Below are positions 8,212 to 16,319 of a stretch of DNA of 64,000 nucleotides, one piece after another. The notes under the pieces are model-generated. The model saw only the letters and a list, made by a program, of their open reading frames with translations, ran no database searches and had not been told where the DNA came from. The translations under genes and the position numbers were made by a program. Positions within the stretch are counted from its first letter, which is position 1, and the number at the start of each line of letters is the position of its first letter. The DNA is from an uncultured Comamonadaceae bacterium (GTDB lineage Bacteria > Pseudomonadota > Gammaproteobacteria > Burkholderiales > Burkholderiaceae), in assembly GCA_946482595.1 (NCBI GenBank), contig CAMLSD010000007.1, positions 11,936 to 75,935 of the forward strand, given 5' to 3'.

Positions 8212-8658
8212 ATGTCCGACCGCAGCGTTCACCTTCACCGAGTCATCCGTGCCCAGCCCGAAAAGCTCTACCGGGCTTTCACCGAGCCCGATGCCCTGGC
8301 CAAGTGGCTTCCACCGCATGGCTTCACCTGTGTCGTGCACCACCTCGATGCCGTCACTGGCGGCAGCTTCAGGATGTCGTTTCGCAACTTCACGACGGGC
8401 GGATCGCACTCGTTCGGCGGCGAGTACCTGGAGCTGGTGCCCGCCCGCCGGATTCGCTACACCGACAAGTTCGATGACCCGAACCTGCCGGGCGAGATGC
8501 AGGTGACGGTGAGCTTCGAGCCGGTCTCATGCGGCACCGAACTGTCGGTCGTCCAGGAGGGCATACCGCAGGCCATTCCTCTGGAGATGTGCTACCTCGG
8601 CTGGCAGGAGTCACTCGCCCAGTTTGCCGCGCTGGTCGAGCCGGACATTCCGGGCTAG
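8212..8658 (+). CDS. SRPBCC-domain protein (AHSA1-like)
   Basis: A 148-residue single START/Bet v1-like (SRPBCC) domain. Characteristic parts are HLHRVIRAQPEKLYRAFTEPDALAKWLPPHGF at the N-terminus, FGGEYLELVPARRIRYTDKFD in the middle and CYLGWQESLAQFAALVE at the C-terminal helix, as in the activator-of-Hsp90-ATPase-1-like family of bacteria. These proteins form a hydrophobic cavity and bind or process small molecules. The ATG 8212 has an AGGAG site nine bases upstream. It is divergent from the TetR operon, with the shared 170-bp region containing the palindrome. Confidence 0.88.
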   Translation: MSDRSVHLHRVIRAQPEKLYRAFTEPDALAKWLPPHGFTCVVHHLDAVTGGSFRMSFRNFTTGGSHSFGGEYLELVPARRIRYTDKFDDPNLPGEMQVTVSFEPVSCGTELSVVQEGIPQAIPLEMCYLGWQESLAQFAALVEPDIPG

Positions 8659-8896
8659 TGTCGTGAGTGGGAAGTTCGTTGAACCCGCGTCGCAGGCTCT
8701 GCGCCGTGCACACGAGCTTCCAATCGGCTTGCACGCGGTGCTTCCGCGAAGATTCCCGGGGCTGGGGCGGTCAGCGCAGGCTGCCTGCTCCGAGGGCGCT
8801 GGTACGATCGGCTGCGGGTTGAACTGCCGGCCGATGCGTCCAAGGGCGACCGGCGAGGCGATTTCCCGTCCCATCGACACAAGGTTCCCTGCAACG

Positions 8897-9334
8897 ATGC
8901 TCACGTCAGTCCGTCGCGCCATCGCCTCCCGTGCCGAAGTGGCCTTGGAAGTGATCGGCCTCGTCTTCGCGTTGTCTGGCGCAACCGTGGCCGCCGTGTT
9001 CGGCCGAGGCCTGCTGGCGCTCATGCTGGGCGCAGTGGTGCTTGGCATCTTCTTTCGTCTGACCGGCCGTCGACGGGCGCGCCAGGCCGCGGTCGCAGCC
9101 CCGCCGGGCTGGGTGTACGCGGCCAGTGCGCTGCTGTCGGTGGTGGAAGTCGGCGTGCTGGTGGAGGCCACCGACCTGCCTGTGCGGTTCCACCAGGAAG
9201 GCTTTGCGCTATTTCACTGGGTGCTGGTACTGACCGCCCTGTTTGCAGCCTTCTGGCTGCAACTGATGCTGCTGCGTGCCGTTGTTGCGCGCAGGCGAGT
9301 GCGCGGCGCAATGCCGACATCGGACCTTCATTGA
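8897..9334 (+). CDS. Small integral membrane protein of unknown function
   Basis: A 145-residue protein with about four predicted membrane segments: VALEVIGLVFALSGATVAAV, GLLALMLGAVVLGIFF, WVYAASALLSVVEVGVLV and FHWVLVLTALFAAFWLQLML, with Arg-rich loops (TGRRRARQ, ARRRVRG) that would face the cytoplasm. I do not recognise the family. ATG 8897 is taken as start; the open frame continues back to 8624 with no hydrophobic or conserved content, overlapping the preceding gene. Confidence 0.55.
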   Translation: MLTSVRRAIASRAEVALEVIGLVFALSGATVAAVFGRGLLALMLGAVVLGIFFRLTGRRRARQAAVAAPPGWVYAASALLSVVEVGVLVEATDLPVRFHQEGFALFHWVLVLTALFAAFWLQLMLLRAVVARRRVRGAMPTSDLH

Positions 9335-9343
9335 GCGATATGC

Positions 9344-9763
9344 ATGACGAAGACAAGGGATCGGCGCACCATCGACGATGTACTTCAGGGTGCCGCGGAT
9401 GTCTTGTTCCCTGGTGTCATGCCAACGCCACGCATCACACCCGTCACCGCGGACGCCTCCGGTGACACGCCGCTTCACGTCTACCTCTGGCGGCGGGACG
9501 CGTACGCTGTGCGCACGCTGCTTGCACATGGTGCGGACGTCAACGCCGCAGGGGACATGGGCGAGACTGCGCTGCATGTGGCTGCACGTCAATGCCCCGC
9601 TGACATCATTGCAGCAGTTCTGGCAGCGGGCGCGCGCGAAGACAGGGTGTCGGAGTTCGGGCAGACGCCATCGCAGCTGGCGCGCGAACTTGACCGGGCC
9701 CCGGTCTACCAGGAGGCCAGGCGTCTGGCCAGGGAGTCGAAGCCGTTCGGCCAACGCAGCTAG
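9344..9763 (+). CDS. Ankyrin-repeat protein
   Basis: A 139-residue soluble protein with two to three ankyrin repeats: SGDTPLHVYLWRRDAYAVRTLLAHGADVNAAG, MGETALHVAARQCPADIIAAVLAAGA and a degenerate FGQTPSQLARE. TPLH/TALH, LLAHGADVN and the closing helices are standard. Such short repeat proteins act by protein-protein contact; no catalytic domain is present. It begins 9 bp after the stop of the membrane-protein gene, so the two are probably transcribed together. Partner unknown. Confidence 0.85.
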   Translation: MTKTRDRRTIDDVLQGAADVLFPGVMPTPRITPVTADASGDTPLHVYLWRRDAYAVRTLLAHGADVNAAGDMGETALHVAARQCPADIIAAVLAAGAREDRVSEFGQTPSQLARELDRAPVYQEARRLARESKPFGQRS

Positions 9764-9850
9764 CGCAGCCTGAACCGACGCCATCTGCGACATGCCGGCC
9801 TGGGCACAATCCATGCATGCTGCCGGTCGTCGCAGCGACTGGAGAGACCG

Positions 9851-10162
9851 ATGGAATATGTATACATGCCGTTGCAGCTTGCGCCGGGTCAGCTCAATCA
9901 GCCCATCCTGCCGAACTGGTCGTTCAACCTGTTCAACGTGAATCTGGGGGCGTCGTCGAATGCGGCGCTGGAGCAGGCCGCCTTGCGCAAGGTCGGCAGC
10001 TATGGCAAGCAGATCGGGCATCTGGCCGAGGCGCTGGAGGTGGTCATCACGCGCCTGCGTCTCCTGGAGAGCGACGGCCTGACGCAGGCCGAGAAGGACT
10101 GTCTTGCGGTGTTCCTCGGGGATGTGGCGGCCGTGCGCAAGCTCAAGGCAGACGGTGTCTGA
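9851..10162 (+). CDS. Hypothetical 103-residue protein
   Basis: A small soluble protein with a good GGAG ribosome site six bases before the ATG. The first half is rich in Pro, Asn and aromatic residues (MPLQLAPGQLNQPILPNW, SFNLFNVNLG); the second half is helical and charged (LAEALEVVITRLRLLESDGL, DVAAVRKLKADGV). I do not recognise a family. Its end overlaps the GTG start of the lipoprotein gene, indicating an operon with it. Confidence 0.6.
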   Translation: MEYVYMPLQLAPGQLNQPILPNWSFNLFNVNLGASSNAALEQAALRKVGSYGKQIGHLAEALEVVITRLRLLESDGLTQAEKDCLAVFLGDVAAVRKLKADGV

Positions 10163-10730
10163 AGCGCTGACTCGCACACTCGCATGGGCTGCCGGCCTGG
10201 CCCTGCTGGGCGGATGCGCCAGCACACAGGTGTCGGTGTCCCCATCGCCCCAGGCACCCGTGTGCGACCGCAGCGCGACGGCGCTGGTGCTGTGGGCGCC
10301 GCAATGGCGGCCGGATCAGAAGGACGTTGCGGCGCGCGAGGCGGCTGCGGCGTCCGGGCTTGACGAATTCTTCAGGAGCGCCGGCTGTTTTGGTCGCACG
10401 CAATTGCGCCGCGCAGGCAGCCTGAGTCCCCAGGCCATCGCCTCGGAAGCGGGCGCGCCGGGCGGGCCGTTCGATGTGGTGCTCACCCTGGCGGTGCGTG
10501 AGCTGGGGCCGGTGGTCAGGCTGCTGTCATCGGCCGCACTCGTCGAAGGTGGCACCGAGGTGGTCCTGCAGGTCACGGCGCGCCGCGTCAACGATGGCGA
10601 GCCGGTGCGCGAGTTCACGGCACATTGGCGCCATGGGGGGCCCGGCGTGATCAAGGGCGTGCGCAGCCTGCCCGATGACATGCGCTCGGCCCTGCGCGGC
10701 GCGCTGCAGCCCCAGCCGCCCGGGCAGTGA
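10155..10730 (+). CDS. Predicted lipoprotein of unknown function
   Basis: A 191-residue exported lipoprotein: the N-terminus LTRTLAWAAGLALLGGC ends in a lipobox (LGGC, lipidated Cys21 from the GTG start), so the mature protein would be anchored in a membrane facing the periplasm. The rest shows alternating strand-like segments (FDVVLTLAVRELGPVVRLL, TEVVLQVTARRVNDGE) and no motif I can name. GTG 10155 is chosen because it gives a complete lipoprotein signal directly; the longer frame from 10104 would bury it. It overlaps the end of the preceding gene by 8 bp, suggesting coupled translation. Confidence 0.7.
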   Translation: MSEALTRTLAWAAGLALLGGCASTQVSVSPSPQAPVCDRSATALVLWAPQWRPDQKDVAAREAAAASGLDEFFRSAGCFGRTQLRRAGSLSPQAIASEAGAPGGPFDVVLTLAVRELGPVVRLLSSAALVEGGTEVVLQVTARRVNDGEPVREFTAHWRHGGPGVIKGVRSLPDDMRSALRGALQPQPPGQ

Positions 10731-10882
10731 CCACGCGGCCGCCGGCACACCACCTTGGCCGGCCCGACGCAGGGCGCTACATTGCGGGCTGGCTGGCCGC
10801 AGCAGCGTCTGTGCCTTTGCCTGCGCGCGCCGGCCTTGCGGCGCATCCCCCATCGAATCCCTCTTCCACGGGGCGCATCGCC

Positions 10883-11311
10883 ATGACGAATCCCTTGCCT
10901 GAAGGTCTCAGAACACCGGTGGTCCTGGCGCCTGGCGCCGGCCGGAGCTATCCCATGGGCCGGATTGCCGCGGTCTTCAAGGCCGATGGCGACGAGACCG
11001 TGCAGCGGTACTCGATCTCGGAATGGTGGCTGGAAGCCCGCACGCAGGGGCCGGGTGCCCATGCCCACGACGAGGACGACGTGTTTTTCGTGATCGAGGG
11101 GACCATGAGCTTTCTGCTTGGCGACGAGTGGATCGACGGCCCACCCGGCACCTTCGTGCTGGTGCCGGGCGGCATGCGCCATGACTTCGAGAATCGAAGC
11201 AACGCCCGGGCCGGTGTGCTGAACATCTCGGTGCCCGGGGGCTTCGAGCCAAACATGCCTGCCATCAGTGAATGGTTCCGCGAGCATCCTCCTGGCACTA
11301 CCGGAACCTGA
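10883..11311 (+). CDS. Cupin-domain protein
   Basis: A 142-residue single cupin barrel. Motif 1 is GAHAHDEDDVFFVIEGTMSFLLG with the His-X-His and Glu metal ligands, and motif 2 is GTFVLVPGGMRHDFEN with the fourth ligand His. Single-domain cupins include dioxygenases, isomerases and sensors. ATG 10883 starts the conserved part; the frame from 10727 overlaps the lipoprotein gene and adds 52 low-complexity residues. The function beyond metal-dependent cupin cannot be named. Confidence 0.85.
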   Translation: MTNPLPEGLRTPVVLAPGAGRSYPMGRIAAVFKADGDETVQRYSISEWWLEARTQGPGAHAHDEDDVFFVIEGTMSFLLGDEWIDGPPGTFVLVPGGMRHDFENRSNARAGVLNISVPGGFEPNMPAISEWFREHPPGTTGT

Positions 11312-11431
11312 GCCACAAGCCCGCCGGACGGCCGGGCGCAATGCGCTGGGCGGCCTCCGCCATGCGTATCATGCGCGTCGCGGGCAGCCACGCATGGCGC
11401 GTGTCGCCTGCGGCACATCTCCCCATCACGC

Positions 11432-12076
11432 ATGAAGCTCATGGCACCCTGTCTGCGCATCTTCGTCCTGGTGTCCGGCTGGCTCTTCGCCGCCGTGGCG
11501 TCTGCCAGCCCCATCGTCGCCCCCACCGAATCGGTGTCGGGCGCGAACCAGGCCGAGTGGTCCGTACGCTGGTGGCAGTGGGCCTGGTCCTTTCCCGACG
11601 ACGCAAGCCCGGTGGCGGATCGCACCGGCGAGCTGTGTGCGAGCAAGCAGTCCGGGGAGGTGTGGTTTCTTGCCGGGACGTACGGCACGCGGCGCACCAT
11701 TCGGCGTTGCACGGTGCCGGCCGGCAAGTACCTCTTTTTCCCGCTCATCAACTACGTTGTCTATCCGTCACTGGGCGCTGCGGGCAGTTGCAGCGAGATG
11801 AAGACCAGCGCAGCGCAGCTGACGGACGATCCGCAAGCGCTGGTGCTGGAAGTCGGAACCGAAAGGGTGCCGGTTGCTGCAGACCATCGCCAGGTGAGTG
11901 GGCGGTGCTTCGATCTGGGCGCCAGGAGGGTGCCGCCCACGCGCATCTTCCCTGCGGCGAGCGACGGCTACTTCGTGATGCTGAAGCCTCTGCCAAAAGG
12001 GACACACGTCATCAATTTTGGTGGCATCCTGCCGCACATGTCGCAGGCGGTGACCTACACGCTCACGGTCGAGTGA
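11432..12076 (+). CDS. Secreted protein of unknown function
   Basis: A 214-residue protein with an N-terminal signal peptide (IFVLVSGWLFAAVASA, cleavage likely after ASA). The mature part has an aromatic WSVRWWQWAWSFP segment, WFLAGTYG, CTVPAGKYLFFPLINYV and a C-terminal beta-rich INFGGILPHMSQAVTYTLTVE. Four or more Cys residues could form periplasmic disulfides. I do not recognise a named family, though the WWQWAWSFP/VPAGK pattern looks like a conserved exported module and may be a beta-sandwich. No ribosome site stands out before ATG 11432. Confidence 0.65.
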   Translation: MKLMAPCLRIFVLVSGWLFAAVASASPIVAPTESVSGANQAEWSVRWWQWAWSFPDDASPVADRTGELCASKQSGEVWFLAGTYGTRRTIRRCTVPAGKYLFFPLINYVVYPSLGAAGSCSEMKTSAAQLTDDPQALVLEVGTERVPVAADHRQVSGRCFDLGARRVPPTRIFPAASDGYFVMLKPLPKGTHVINFGGILPHMSQAVTYTLTVE

Positions 12077-12102
12077 GCGTGGCAACCGGCTGACGTGACG
12101 CC

Positions 12103-12486
12103 ATGAGCCTGGTCGATTCATTGCGCACCTGGGCCCGGCTGGCCTTTCGCTGGCAGAAAGGGCGCCAGGGCACGGGCTACGACAAGATGTTGCTGCTGAC
12201 CGGGACCTGGCCGTTGCCCTTCGATAGCTATCTGCTTCGCTATCCCGAGGGCTCGTGCGTGCCACCGCACACCGATCCGGTGGGGCAGGGGCGGCACTAC
12301 CGACTGAACCTCATACTCAAGGCGCCCCAGTCCGGTGGCGAGTTCGTCTGCGCCACGCCGATCTACGCGTCGGCCCGGATCAAGCTGTTTCGTCCTGACC
12401 AGTGTGAACACCAGGTCACGACGGTGCACGGCGGCAGCCGGTATGTGCTGTCGGTGGGGTGGGTGCGAGGCCGATCGGAGCAGTGA
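12103..12486 (+). CDS. Short 2-oxoglutarate/Fe(II)-dependent oxygenase-like protein
   Basis: A 127-residue protein with the jelly-roll metal site of 2OG-Fe(II) oxygenases: His56-Thr-Asp58, distal His103 in DQCEHQV and the 2-oxoglutarate-binding Arg113 in HGGSRYVLSVGW. LILKAPQSGGEF matches the strand before the distal His in prolyl-hydroxylase-like members. The protein is much shorter than the usual 180-280 residues and keeps essentially the core only. It lies 26 bp after the secreted-protein gene on the same strand. All four key residues are present, so activity is plausible; the substrate is unknown. Confidence 0.8.
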   Translation: MSLVDSLRTWARLAFRWQKGRQGTGYDKMLLLTGTWPLPFDSYLLRYPEGSCVPPHTDPVGQGRHYRLNLILKAPQSGGEFVCATPIYASARIKLFRPDQCEHQVTTVHGGSRYVLSVGWVRGRSEQ

Positions 12487-12621
12487 TCCGCGCCGGGGCG
12501 CATGGTCCCTGCCATGCATCTTGGCCGCGCCGGCGCCACACAGTACAGTCGTGCCGGAGCGCTGAAGGCATGCCGTCAGTGCGCCACTTGACCTGCACTC
12601 CAGCACCTCCCGAACCTCCCG

Positions 12622-13212
12622 ATGGCACAGACCGGCACGCTGCGAACCTGGCATGACGACCGCGGTTATGGGTTCATTGCGCCCACTGGCGGCGGCGATG
12701 AACTGTTCGTCCACATCAGCGCCTTTCCAAGAGACGGATCACGGCCCGTGGTTGGCGAGACCCTCACCTTCGAACTGGCACGCGGAAGAGACGGGAAGCC
12801 CGCCGCGGTGCAGGTTGTCCGCCAGGCCCTGGGCAAGCCATCAACCTACCCGAGCAGGCGACGAACCACGAGGAAAGAACCTGCGCCATGGCTCGGCCTG
12901 ATGGCCTTGCTCGTGTCGGCGGGGCTGATCGTGGCCGTGGCGGACTACGTTCATGGGCGGTACAAGGAGTCGGAGCGCCGTCGCGAGCTTGCGACGAGGC
13001 CCGCGACCGTGCCCGCGACGCTGTCTGCAGACATGTCGGAGGCCGCGCCATCCGGCGTGTTCCGCTGCGACGGACGCACCCACTGTTCACAGATGACGTC
13101 GTGCAGTGAGGCCACCTTCTTCATCAACAACTGCCCCGGGACGAAGATGGACGGCAACGGAGATGGTGTGCCGTGCGAGCAGCAATGGTGCACCAGCGCA
13201 TTCGCGCGTTGA
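12622..13212 (+). CDS. Cold-shock domain - membrane helix - Excalibur domain fusion protein
   Basis: A 196-residue three-part protein. Residues 1-67 form a cold-shock OB domain with RNP1-like GYGFI (16-20) and RNP2-like LFVHI (28-32), normally an RNA or single-stranded-DNA binder. A basic linker (PSRRRTTRKEP) precedes one membrane helix (about 91-109). The rest has a Cys-rich tail with an Excalibur calcium-binding-like motif DGNGDGVPCE (177-186). By the positive-inside rule the cold-shock part would be cytoplasmic and the Excalibur part periplasmic. The role is unknown; nucleic-acid binding on one side and envelope sensing on the other is conjecture. Confidence 0.85.
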   Translation: MAQTGTLRTWHDDRGYGFIAPTGGGDELFVHISAFPRDGSRPVVGETLTFELARGRDGKPAAVQVVRQALGKPSTYPSRRRTTRKEPAPWLGLMALLVSAGLIVAVADYVHGRYKESERRRELATRPATVPATLSADMSEAAPSGVFRCDGRTHCSQMTSCSEATFFINNCPGTKMDGNGDGVPCEQQWCTSAFAR

Positions 13213-13388
13213 CCTGGGCATGCGCCTGGCATCGGCAGGCCACTCGGCCGCGGCCGGCGCCTTGACATCAGCGGTGATCGGCATGCCGTGGTGTCGATTT
13301 CGGGCGTCCCGGTTCGTCGTGCAGAGGAGGCGGCACATTTCGTTGCCTCGCCCACCGAAATCTGGACAAGCGAACCTGGAGATCAATC

Positions 13389-13598
13389 ATGGAAACCACC
13401 GACAAGGTCAAGGGGCCGGCGTCGTACTTCCCGTCGATCGAGAAGAAATACGGTCAACCCATCGAGCACTGGCTGGCGGTGCTGCGTGCCGCCGGCGCGA
13501 TGAAACACATGGAACTGGTGAACCTGCTCAAGGCTGAACACGGGCTGGGCCACGGCCATGCGAATGCGCTGGTGGCCTGGCACCTGGCCAGGCGATAG
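13389..13598 (+). CDS. DUF4287-family protein
   Basis: A 69-residue soluble helical protein with a GGAG ribosome site (13378-13381) seven bases before the ATG. The pattern PASYFPSIEKKYGQPIEHWL, then KHMELVNLLKAEHGLGHGHANALVAWHL, is that of the DUF4287 family, common in soil and water bacteria and of unknown function. It is a monocistronic gene by spacing. The sequence fills the whole family length, so it is complete. Confidence 0.85.
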   Translation: METTDKVKGPASYFPSIEKKYGQPIEHWLAVLRAAGAMKHMELVNLLKAEHGLGHGHANALVAWHLARR

Positions 13599-13602
13599 CG
13601 CG

Positions 13603-13653
13603 CTGCACCCGGACGCACGCTGCACCCGGACGCACACTGCGCCCGGACACACG
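13603..13653. repeat. Three-copy 17-bp tandem repeat
   Basis: CTGCACCCGGACGCACG is repeated three times head to tail (13603-13619, 13620-13636, 13637-13653), with one to three mismatches between copies. It lies directly after the DUF4287 stop and before the next gene. No inverted symmetry or T-run is present, so it is not a terminator. Most likely slipped-strand repetition. Confidence 0.8.
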
Positions 13654-13786
13654 CTGCGAACGGCGGGCCTGTTGAACGGCATGCCTGGTGTACGCTGCCG
13701 GGGCGTCGTTCCGTCGGAGCGGTGCGGGGGCCGACCGCCGCATGGGCGCTGTCGGTGGCCAATGGACCTGGACGGAGCAGCAAGCC

Positions 13787-14209
13787 GTGTTCTCGCACAT
13801 TTTTGTCGGCGTCAGCCAGTTTGACCGGGCCCTGGCCTTTTACCGTGCGCTCATGCCGGTGCTCGGGGTGGCGGAGCGCTTCTGTGACCCGGGTCGACCC
13901 TGGGCGGGCTGGCAGTCACACCCCGATCCGCGTCCGCTGTTCGTGATCGGCGCCCCGTTCGATGCCCGGCCGCATGACAGCGGCAATGGCCAGATGGTGG
14001 CCTTCATGGCGGCGTCGCGGGCCGTGGTCGACGCAGCCCATGCGGTGGCGCTGGCCCATGGTGGCACCTGCGAGGGCGCCCCGGGCCTGCGCCCGCAGTA
14101 CCACACCAACTACTACGGTGCCTACTTTCGGGACACCGAGGGCAACAAGCTGTGCGTGGCCTGCCATGCCGCAGCCGATGACGCGCAGGCACTCCGGCAC
14201 GGTCCATGA
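13787..14209 (+). CDS. VOC-family (glyoxalase-fold) protein
   Basis: A 140-residue single VOC domain: FSHIFVGVSQFDRALAFYRALM opens the first module and YYGAYFRDTEGNKLCVACH closes the second. DAAHAVALAHGGTCEGAPGLRP is the typical helix and turn between them. The family sequence begins at GTG 13787; the longer frame from 13688 adds 33 residues with no family match. It resembles the VOC protein at 1095 in its ends (FSHVMVGTND, DPDGNKLCALY), so the two are probably distant paralogues. Substrate unknown. Confidence 0.85.
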   Translation: MFSHIFVGVSQFDRALAFYRALMPVLGVAERFCDPGRPWAGWQSHPDPRPLFVIGAPFDARPHDSGNGQMVAFMAASRAVVDAAHAVALAHGGTCEGAPGLRPQYHTNYYGAYFRDTEGNKLCVACHAAADDAQALRHGP

Positions 14210-14280
14210 CCTCCCAGGTCATTGCCACAGGCCGCCGGTCGCCGGTACACCATCACCTTTGGCATCACCGGGCCCGTACC

Positions 14281-14718
14281 ATGAGATTTGTCGTCCCTGT
14301 AGTCCTGCTGCTGGTGGCTGCCTTGCACTTGTTGCCGCTGGCCGGAGTGCTGGGTGCGGTCAGGCTGGCCGGTCTGTATGGGGTGGTGGTGGAGGACCCC
14401 AATCTCGAGATCCTGCTGCGCCACCGTGCGGTGCTGTTCGGCCTGCTGGCGGCCTTTCTGGGCCATGCGGCCTGTCATCGGCACCTGCATACGCTGGCGC
14501 TTGTGGCAGGTGTCGTCAGTGTCGGAGCCTTCCTGGTGCTGGCATGGACCGTGGGCCACTACAACGCCGCCCTGTCCACGGTTGTCCGGGCCGACGTGGT
14601 GGCGCTGGTGCTGCTGGTGGTGGCGACCGGGGTGCACCTGCGCAGCGCTGCGGTGCCGCCACCCGCTGCTGAGGTGGGCGAGGGCTCGTCGACCGCGGGT
14701 GCACACACATCACCCTGA
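14281..14718 (+). CDS. Small four-helix membrane protein
   Basis: A 145-residue integral membrane protein with about four hydrophobic segments: FVVPVVLLLVAALHLLPLAG, VLFGLLAAFLGHAA, LALVAGVVSVGAFLVLAW and VVALVLLVVATGVHL. The run LHLLPLAGVLGAVRLAGLYG, HRAVLFGLLAA and YNAAL recall a conserved family that is often mislabelled phosphopantetheine adenylyltransferase in databases; no nucleotidyltransferase motif is present, so that name should not be used. ATG 14281 begins the first helix and is preferred over 14206. Confidence 0.7.
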   Translation: MRFVVPVVLLLVAALHLLPLAGVLGAVRLAGLYGVVVEDPNLEILLRHRAVLFGLLAAFLGHAACHRHLHTLALVAGVVSVGAFLVLAWTVGHYNAALSTVVRADVVALVLLVVATGVHLRSAAVPPPAAEVGEGSSTAGAHTSP

Positions 14719-14797
14719 TGCATGTCGCGCATGTCACGCATCTTGCGTCCGCGACGCTAGACTTGCGATATGCCGGCGCAGAGTCAGGGAGCCCACC

Positions 14798-15256
14798 ATG
14801 CCAAGCTACCGCGGTCTGTACATCAGTGACAACGAGGCCTACGAGGCGATCAAGGACTGGGTGAAGCGCGGCTGCCCGGCCCGGCGCACCGAGCTGACCT
14901 ATCGTTACCAGGCGACCTATCCGTTGACCTTCTGCCGTTTCTGGATGAAGCCGGACCTGCGCATGTGGCACCTGGCCCGCGACAAGCGCGACGATCGCTG
15001 GGTCGACGTCGACGACTACGTGGCCATCGACGCGCACTACGTGGTGCGCACGGGCAAGTTCCAGGCCATCGGCGGCCTGTGGATCGACGAATTGAAGGGC
15101 TTCGACGTGAAGCCCCAGCAGGAGTGGAACGAACGCCGCCGGTACGACGATCTGCTGGATCTGTACAACACGCTGCGCGGGCAGTTTCCGGATGACGCTC
15201 CCGACAAGCTGACGCTGCGTCACTACCAGACCATACGCGAGTTCCTCAAGGCGTGA
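14798..15256 (+). CDS. Hypothetical protein coupled to the acetyltransferase gene
   Basis: A 152-residue soluble protein rich in Trp, Tyr and charged residues, with [32 protein letters not shown] as its most striking stretch, here noted only by the elements CRFWMKPDL and [10 protein letters not shown], and a helical C-terminus. An AGGGA site lies seven bases before ATG 14798. I recognise no family. Its TGA overlaps the GTG of the AAC(3)-I-like gene (GTGA), so the two are translated from one message. Confidence 0.6.
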   Translation: MPSYRGLYISDNEAYEAIKDWVKRGCPARRTELTYRYQATYPLTFCRFWMKPDLRMWHLARDKRDDRWVDVDDYVAIDAHYVVRTGKFQAIGGLWIDELKGFDVKPQQEWNERRRYDDLLDLYNTLRGQFPDDAPDKLTLRHYQTIREFLKA

Positions 15257-15783
15257 GCGGCACCGACCTTCCCGATGCTGGCGCACCGGATGCGCCGGGC
15301 CGGCAGACCGAGGCGTCGGCCGATGTGCTGGTGCGGATGCTGAGCGCCGCCGACCTGCCGCTGGCGCGCGCCATGCTCGACCTGTTCGGGCGCGAGTTCG
15401 AAGACGCACCCTCCTACTGCGAACGTCAGCCGGACGACACCTACCTGCGCCGCCTGCTCGGCAGTGACACCTTCGTGGCGATCGTGGCCTGTGTCGGCGA
15501 ACGCGTGGTGGGTGCACTGGCCGGCTACGTGCTGCCCAAGTTCGAGCAGGCGCGCTCGGAGTTCTACATCTATGACCTGGCCGTCGACGCGCATCACCGC
15601 AGGCGCGGCGTGGCCACCGCCATGATCGAGCGGCTCAGGCAGCTTGCCGCCGAACGCGGCATCTACGTGATCTTCGTACAGGCCGATCACGGCGACGACC
15701 CGGCCATTGCGCTGTACACCAAGCTGGGTGTGCGCGAAGACGTGCTGCATTTCGACATCGCGCCAACACGTCGTGCGGACTGA
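15253..15783 (+). CDS. GNAT acetyltransferase related to aminoglycoside 3-N-acetyltransferase I
   Basis: A 176-residue GNAT-fold protein. The run [64 protein letters not shown] (acetyl-CoA pyrophosphate loop), and [29 protein letters not shown] follows AAC(3)-I enzymes block by block; these transfer acetyl from acetyl-CoA to the 3-amino group of gentamicin-type aminoglycosides. The first 25 or so residues are an unrelated Pro/Ala-rich extension, so a later start is possible, but GTG 15253 is coupled to the preceding stop. Whether it modifies an antibiotic or another amine is not known. No integron or transposon feature surrounds it. Confidence 0.82.
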   Translation: MSGTDLPDAGAPDAPGRQTEASADVLVRMLSAADLPLARAMLDLFGREFEDAPSYCERQPDDTYLRRLLGSDTFVAIVACVGERVVGALAGYVLPKFEQARSEFYIYDLAVDAHHRRRGVATAMIERLRQLAAERGIYVIFVQADHGDDPAIALYTKLGVREDVLHFDIAPTRRAD

Positions 15784-15825
15784 AGTCATGTCGAGGCCGG
15801 CGCGCGGCATCCCTGTGAGGTGCCC

Positions 15826-16260
15826 ATGACACCCCGCCAGCGCCGCATCGTGCAGGCCGTGCTGTACGAGCTGATCGCCATCGCCTTTGTCGGCCCGGCC
15901 ATGGGGCTGCTGTTCGATGAGCCGATGGGCTCGTCGCTTGCGCTTGCGGCCACGCTGTCGACGATCGCCCTGCTGTGGAGCTATGTGTTCAATGGCCTGT
16001 TCGAGCGCTGGGAGTCGCGGCAGGCGCAGCGGCAGCGTACCCTGGGGCGACGGCTGCTGCATGGGGTGGGGTTCGAAGGCGGGCTGGTCGTGCTGCTCGT
16101 GCCGGTGATGGCCTGGTGGCTGGAGACCTCGCTGCTGCATGCACTGGTGGCCGACCTGGGCATCCTGCTGTTTTTCCTGGTGTATGCGATCGGCTTCACC
16201 TGGTGCTTCGACCGTGTGTTCGGCCCGCCCGAGTCGGCGCGGGTGCCGCCTTCAACCTGA
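15826..16260 (+). CDS. PACE-family efflux transporter
   Basis: A 144-residue inner-membrane protein made of two similar two-helix halves (bacterial transmembrane pair): RRIVQAVLYELIAIAFVGP with FNGLFERWESR, and RRLLHGVGFEGGLVVLLVP with GFTWCFDRVFG. The Glu at position 15, which is essential for proton-coupled chlorhexidine efflux in AceI, is present at the same number. PACE pumps export biocides such as chlorhexidine, acriflavine and proflavine, and short diamines. ATG 15826 has a GTGAGG site upstream. It follows the acetyltransferase gene by 42 bp. Confidence 0.88.
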   Translation: MTPRQRRIVQAVLYELIAIAFVGPAMGLLFDEPMGSSLALAATLSTIALLWSYVFNGLFERWESRQAQRQRTLGRRLLHGVGFEGGLVVLLVPVMAWWLETSLLHALVADLGILLFFLVYAIGFTWCFDRVFGPPESARVPPST

Positions 16261-16319
16261 CGGCCTGCGCTGGCGACCCCGGCAGTGCGCAGGCCGCGCG
16301 ATCACATCGAGGAGACTTC

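Noticed and set aside
13603..13653. CRISPR array
   Set aside because: Only three short 17-bp head-to-tail copies with no spacers; no cas genes.
14281..14718. Phosphopantetheine adenylyltransferase (coaD)
   Set aside because: The family carries that label in databases, but the protein is a four-helix membrane protein with no nucleotidyltransferase motif.
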